DNA of 10,582 nucleotides from Acidobacteriaceae bacterium (lineage in GTDB: Bacteria > Acidobacteriota > Terriglobia > Terriglobales > Acidobacteriaceae), in assembly GCA_003140785.1 (NCBI GenBank), contig PLKY01000299.1, positions 196 to 10,777 on the forward strand, in the 5' to 3' direction. Within the stretch, counting starts at the first letter, position 1, and every line of letters begins with the position of its first letter. A model generated the notes under the pieces. It was not told the DNA's origin. It made no database searches and saw only the letters and a program-made list of their open reading frames with translations. Below, one piece after another: positions 6,898-10,582 of the stretch. The translations under genes and the position numbers were made by a program.

Positions 6898-7728
6898 ATG
6901 CCAACAGCGGAGATTGCCAGCCAAGAGCCGGTCTCTACGAACGGAAAAGTAGATCCCTCGGTCGTGATGGATTGCAATATCGAGAATCTGTACTACGGCT
7001 CGTTCAAGGCCGTTCGCGACACGAGAATTCCCGTCCAGAAGAACGCGATCACGGCCTTCATCGGACCATCGGGCTGCGGGAAGAGTACAGTGCTTCGCTG
7101 CATGAACCGGATGAACGATCTGGTGCGCGGCTTCCGGTTAGAAGGCCATGTCCAGTTCCGCGGGCAGGACATATACGGGCCCAAAATCGATCCCGTCGCC
7201 GTGCGTCGCTTTATCGGCATGGTCTTCCAGCAGCCGAACCCATTCGCCACCAGCGTTTATAACAACGTCGCCTTCGGGCTGCGATTGAACAATTTCAAAG
7301 GCAACAAGGCCGCAAAGGTAGAGGAAGCTCTGAAGTCGGCTGACCTATGGGATGAGGTGAAAGACAAGCTGAACGAGAGCGGACTATCGCTCTCGGGCGG
7401 TCAGCAGCAAAGGCTCTGCATCGCGAGGGCCATTGCGACAGAGCCCGAAGTTCTGTTGCTCGACGAACCTTGCTCCGCGCTCGACCCGGTTGCAACGCGA
7501 AGCATCGAGGAACTCATGAAGCAACTGAAGGCCCGCTTCGCGATCGCCATTGTCACTCACAATCTCCAACAGGCCCAGCGCGTGTCCGACAAGACGGGCT
7601 TCTTGTACGTCGATACTTCGGAGGGCAGCCGGACGGGTTACCTGGTGGAGTTCGGCGACTCCAACCAGATATTCCACGACCCCAAGCAGAAAGAAACTCA
7701 GCAATACATCAAGGGAGAGTTCAGCTAA
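6898..7728 (+). CDS. pstB: Phosphate ABC transporter, ATP-binding protein PstB
   Basis: The cytoplasmic ATPase that powers phosphate import through PstC and PstA, 276 residues. All nucleotide-binding motifs are present: Walker A GPSGCGKST (about 56-64), Q-loop FQQPNPF (about 110-116), ABC signature LSLSGGQQQR (about 163-172), Walker B VLLLDEP (about 185-191), D-loop SALD (about 193-196) and the switch histidine in VTHN (about 219-222). FQQPNPFATSVYNNV and the R-M-N-D region after Walker A are typical of PstB within the ABC family. The ATG at 6898 was preferred to a TTG at 6883 because AAGGAG (6886-6891) lies six bases upstream of the ATG and would fall inside the longer frame. The gap to pstA is 30 bases. 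No phoU follows; the next gene is a glucan phosphorylase. Confidence 0.98.
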   Translation: MPTAEIASQEPVSTNGKVDPSVVMDCNIENLYYGSFKAVRDTRIPVQKNAITAFIGPSGCGKSTVLRCMNRMNDLVRGFRLEGHVQFRGQDIYGPKIDPVAVRRFIGMVFQQPNPFATSVYNNVAFGLRLNNFKGNKAAKVEEALKSADLWDEVKDKLNESGLSLSGGQQQRLCIARAIATEPEVLLLDEPCSALDPVATRSIEELMKQLKARFAIAIVTHNLQQAQRVSDKTGFLYVDTSEGSRTGYLVEFGDSNQIFHDPKQKETQQYIKGEFS

Positions 7729-7784
7729 CTCGGGAACGCGCGGAAGCCTGATCCGTGGTTCTTACAAACACAAGGAGAAAAGCT

Positions 7785-10331
7785 ATGAGCGATCCAGCGG
7801 GGACTAGTCAACCAGCCTACGGCCGTCTGCCCACGGAAATCGAGGGCTTTGAATCCCTGGCTGAGCTTGCCCTAAACTTGCGCTGGTCATGGAACCATCG
7901 CGCCGACCAGGTGTGGCGGCAGATCGATCCCATCCAGTGGAAGCTCACCCAGAACGCCTGGGTGGTTCTGCAAACGGCCTCGCGGGACAAACTCGCGAAG
8001 TTGCTAGCCGATCCAGCTTTTCGCAAGAATGTCGATGAGCTGTTGAGCGACGAACGTCGCGCGGCGGAGGCGCCGGGATGGTTTCAGCAACATCATGTTG
8101 AGGCTCCCTTGAGTTGTGTCGCGTATTTCAGCCTCGAATTCATGTTGAGCGAAGCACTGCCGATTTACTCAGGCGGACTCGGCAACGTGGCTGGAGATCA
8201 GCTCAAGAGCGCCAGCGACCTGGGTGTGCCCGTGGTCGGAGTAGGGCTTCTCTACCAGCAAGGTTATTTTCGCCAGGTGATCGACATGGAGGGAGCGCAA
8301 CAGGCTCTCTTCCCATACAACGATCCTGGACAACTACCGATCACTCCCGTGCGCCGGGCGAACGGCGAGTGGTTGCGGTTGGAGATCCCCCTGCACGGTT
8401 ACACGACTTGGCTGCGGACCTGGCAGGTCCTGGTCGGCCGAGTGAAGCTCTACCTGCTGGACAGCAACGACCCGGCTAACTCCTCCGAGGATCGGGCCAT
8501 TACCAGCGAGCTGTATGGGGGCGACCCGGAGTTGCGTCTCAAACAGGAGATGGTTCTCGGCATCGGCGGTTGGCGGTTGCTTGCCGAGCTTGGCATCCAT
8601 CCGGAGGTTTGTCACCTGAATGAGGGTCATGCGGCCTTCGCGGTGTTGGAGCGCGCCCGCAGTTTCATGCAAGAGGCCGCACAGCCCTTCGACGTGGCGC
8701 TGGCCGTCACGCGAGTGGGGAACCTGTTCACCACCCACACGGCAGTGGCTGCAGGATTCGATCGCTTCCCGCCGCGTCTGATCGAGCAATATCTCGGCCA
8801 CTATGCCGAGCACGAACTCGGCATCAATCTCCACAATTTGCTGGCCCTGGGCCGCCAGAATCCGAGCGATTCGTCGGAGAGTTTCAACATGGCCTATCTG
8901 GCCATTCGCGGCAGCGGGGCGGTGAACGGCGTAAGCCAATTGCATGGGCAGGTCAGCCGGGATCTCTTTGCGCCTCTTTTTCCCCATTGGCCAGTAGACG
9001 AAGTGCCCATCGGCCATGTGACCAATGGGGTCCATGTGTCCACCTGGGATTCTCATCCGGCCAACGATCTCTGGAACAAAGCATGTGGAGAACATCGCTG
9101 GCTGGGGACGACGGAAAACCTGGAGCAAAATATTCGCGGTGTCTCCGACGAGAGCCTCTGGCAAGTCCGCACTGCCGCCAGGGAGTCCCTTGTTGCGTAC
9201 GCTTGCGAACGATTGTCCAGACAGCTGGCCGTCTCCGGCGAATCGCCCGAAGAGGTTGACGGCGCAAAACAGCTTTTCGATCCCAAGGTATTGACGCTGG
9301 GGTTTGCGCGGCGGTTCGCGACCTACAAGAGACCTAACTTGCTGTTGCATGACACGGAGCGGCTGCTTCGCCTGCTAACCAATCCCGAGCGGCCGGTGCA
9401 ACTTATCCTTGCCGGCAAGGCCCATCCGGCGGATCAAGGAGGGCAGGCCTTGATTCAGGAGTGGATCCGCTTCATCCGTGGGACTGAGGCACGCAACCAC
9501 GTCATCTTTCTCAGCGACTATGACATGCGCATGTCCGAACACCTTGTACACGGGATAGATGTCTGGCTGAACACACCGCGGCGGCCGTGGGAGGCGTGTG
9601 GAACCAGCGGTATGAAGGTGCTTGTCAACGGCGGGCTCAATTATTCGGAGTTGGATGGCTGGTGGGCCGAAGCGTATGCCCCGGATCTGGGCTGGGCGCT
9701 CGGCGACGGCCTGGAACATGGCACTGATCCGGGACTGGACCACATCGAAGCGGAGATGCTCTATGACACGCTCGAACGGCAAATTGTCCCAGAGTTCTAT
9801 ACCCGAGGCGAGAGCGGCATTCCCACAGCCTGGGTTGCGCGGATCCGCGAGAGCATGGCGCAATTGACTTCGCAATTTTCCGCTAATCGAGCGGTGCGCG
9901 AATACGCTGAGCAACACTACCTGCCGGCTGCCGCAGCCTACCGTTTACGCACCTTGGACACAGGCGCAACCGGCAGGCGAATTGTCGATTGGCGGCACAG
10001 CCTGGAACAGAAATGGGCCTCGCTGCACTTTGGCGAAGTGAAAGTTGAAACTCGTGGCGACAAGCACGAATTCGAGGTTCACATTTGGTTCAACGGCCTC
10101 GATCCCAGCGCGGTGCGGGTAGAGCTTTATGTCGACGGCGTCAAGGGGGACGCTCCCGTCCTGCAGGAGATGAAGCGCAGTGACGAATCGGAGGGCGCGC
10201 CGGGTGGCCACGTATACACCGCGGCTGTTTCCGCGGTCCGGCCCGCGGAGGAATACACGGCGCGAGCGATACCTCACTTCGAAGGCGTTGACCTCCCACT
10301 GGAAGAAGCACGAATCCTTTGGCAGCGATGA
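7785..10331 (+). CDS. glgP: Alpha-glucan phosphorylase (GT35, shorter-type subfamily)
   Basis: A cytoplasmic PLP enzyme of 848 residues that splits alpha-1,4-glucans with inorganic phosphate, releasing glucose-1-phosphate. It belongs to the 'alpha-glucan family phosphorylase' branch of GT35. The N-terminal part (about 20-110) looks like the DUF3417 region of that branch. Catalytic-domain motifs are AYFSLEFMLSEALPIYSGGL (113-132), CHLNEGHAAFA (about 276-286), HVTNGVHVSTW (about 411-421), GFARRFATYKRPNLL (about 506-520), LAGKAHPAD (about 542-550) and CGTSGMKVLVNGGLN (605-619), in which Lys611 should carry PLP. A C-terminal beta-rich extension (about 745-848) is usual for the longer members. The start is an ATG with AAGGAG seven bases before it, 56 bases after pstB on the same strand with no clear terminator between, so it is probably cotranscribed with the transporter that imports its phosphate substrate. 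It is clearly a different subtype from the remnant at 763-1239. Confidence 0.95.
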   Translation: MSDPAGTSQPAYGRLPTEIEGFESLAELALNLRWSWNHRADQVWRQIDPIQWKLTQNAWVVLQTASRDKLAKLLADPAFRKNVDELLSDERRAAEAPGWFQQHHVEAPLSCVAYFSLEFMLSEALPIYSGGLGNVAGDQLKSASDLGVPVVGVGLLYQQGYFRQVIDMEGAQQALFPYNDPGQLPITPVRRANGEWLRLEIPLHGYTTWLRTWQVLVGRVKLYLLDSNDPANSSEDRAITSELYGGDPELRLKQEMVLGIGGWRLLAELGIHPEVCHLNEGHAAFAVLERARSFMQEAAQPFDVALAVTRVGNLFTTHTAVAAGFDRFPPRLIEQYLGHYAEHELGINLHNLLALGRQNPSDSSESFNMAYLAIRGSGAVNGVSQLHGQVSRDLFAPLFPHWPVDEVPIGHVTNGVHVSTWDSHPANDLWNKACGEHRWLGTTENLEQNIRGVSDESLWQVRTAARESLVAYACERLSRQLAVSGESPEEVDGAKQLFDPKVLTLGFARRFATYKRPNLLLHDTERLLRLLTNPERPVQLILAGKAHPADQGGQALIQEWIRFIRGTEARNHVIFLSDYDMRMSEHLVHGIDVWLNTPRRPWEACGTSGMKVLVNGGLNYSELDGWWAEAYAPDLGWALGDGLEHGTDPGLDHIEAEMLYDTLERQIVPEFYTRGESGIPTAWVARIRESMAQLTSQFSANRAVREYAEQHYLPAAAAYRLRTLDTGATGRRIVDWRHSLEQKWASLHFGEVKVETRGDKHEFEVHIWFNGLDPSAVRVELYVDGVKGDAPVLQEMKRSDESEGAPGGHVYTAAVSAVRPAEEYTARAIPHFEGVDLPLEEARILWQR

Positions 10332-10332
10332 T

Positions 10333-10344
10333 CCCCAGATGGGG
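10333..10344. terminator. Small CCCC/GGGG hairpin between convergent genes
   Basis: CCCC and GGGG flank AGAT immediately after the phosphorylase stop codon, in the 48-base gap before the converging mgtA stop. The stem is only four pairs and has no T-tract, so a terminator role is only suggested by position. Confidence 0.2.
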
Positions 10345-10379
10345 CGCCGACACAGGTAGTGCCGGCCACTCCATACTGA

Positions 10380-10582
10380 CTAAATCCACTTCCTCCACAG
10401 CAACCAGACCTTGATCCCTTGCGTAAGGCACGAGTAGGCAAGTAGTGTGGCGAGCAGGATCGGCCAGTAAAGCGCCGGCAGGTGCACGAGGCCAAGCGAA
10501 GAGGCCAGTGGGGAATACGGCAGCCACGCTCCGAATGCCATGATGGCTATTGTTGTCAGGGTCAGAGACCAGCTTGCGCGGC
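10380..10582 (-). CDS. mgtA: Magnesium-translocating P-type ATPase, C-terminal end (partial)
   Basis: Read on the reverse strand from the window edge, the frame gives 66 residues ending at a TAG (10382-10380). It begins RASWSLTLTTIAIMAFGAWL and continues PYSPLASSLGL, LPALYWPILL, AYSCLTQGIKVWL and RKWI. This follows the end of MgtA/MgtB Mg2+ importers closely: E. coli MgtA has RASWPL, then LPFSPLASYL, then LTQ-VK near its C-terminus. The piece covers roughly the last two membrane segments of the inner-membrane pump; the catalytic phosphorylation domain lies outside the window. It converges on the phosphorylase gene with 48 bases between stop codons. Longer open frames on this strand overlap it in other phases but show no family resemblance. 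MgtA and MgtB cannot be told apart from this tail. Confidence 0.9.
   Translation of the reverse strand, partial: RASWSLTLTTIAIMAFGAWLPYSPLASSLGLVHLPALYWPILLATLLAYSCLTQGIKVWLLWRKWI

Noticed and set aside
10141..10527. A 128-codon open frame on the - strand at the right end
   Set aside because: It overlaps the mgtA tail in the wrong phase and runs into the phosphorylase gene; the mgtA frame has clear family motifs and this one has none.
1..10582. CRISPR arrays, tRNA or rRNA genes, insertion sequences, integrases or attachment repeats
   Set aside because: I saw no regularly spaced repeats, no cloverleaf-like or rRNA-like sequence, no transposase or recombinase motifs and no long direct repeats.

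Overview
The window is ordinary bacterial chromosome, dense in genes and with moderately high GC by eye. It is centred on phosphate uptake and alpha-glucan (glycogen/maltodextrin) breakdown. The PstS lipoprotein signal, the tandem-HTH XRE regulator type and the alpha-glucan phosphorylase subtype suggest a Gram-negative soil-type bacterium, most likely Acidobacteriota. That placement is inference from family resemblance, not a database result.

Layout on the + strand. (1) At the left edge (to 442) is a small XRE-family regulator with two helix-turn-helix units, open to the window edge. (2) 443-762 has no recognisable gene. (3) 763-1239 is the C-terminal remnant of a long-type glycogen phosphorylase; it has lost its PLP-lysine region and everything upstream. 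(4) 1224-2927 is an intact alpha-phosphoglucomutase (pgm), whose ribosome-binding site lies inside the phosphorylase remnant. (5) 2962-3453 is a broken 4-alpha-glucanotransferase (malQ) with an in-frame TAG, a missing start and a lost catalytic domain. (6) 3454-3774 is a presumed regulatory region without a gene. (7) 3775-7728 is a complete phosphate ABC transporter, pstS-pstC-pstA-pstB. (8) 7785-10331 follows closely and encodes an intact alpha-glucan phosphorylase of the shorter GT35 subtype. (9) On the - strand, the right edge carries the last 66 codons of an MgtA-type Mg2+ P-type ATPase, converging on the phosphorylase gene.

How the parts fit together: glucan phosphorylase consumes inorganic phosphate and releases glucose-1-phosphate, which phosphoglucomutase converts to glucose-6-phosphate. 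In this window the phosphate importer sits directly upstream of the phosphorylase, in the place where phoU is often found, in what looks like one transcription unit. The older glgP-pgm-malQ cluster beside it has decayed on both sides of pgm. A plausible reading (inference) is that the long-type phosphorylase and MalQ became dispensable, pgm was kept, and phosphorolysis is now served by the Pst-linked enzyme. I found no CRISPR array, tRNA, rRNA, insertion sequence or integrase, and no wholly new system. The Pst-phosphorylase linkage and the decaying glycogen module are the points most worth following up.
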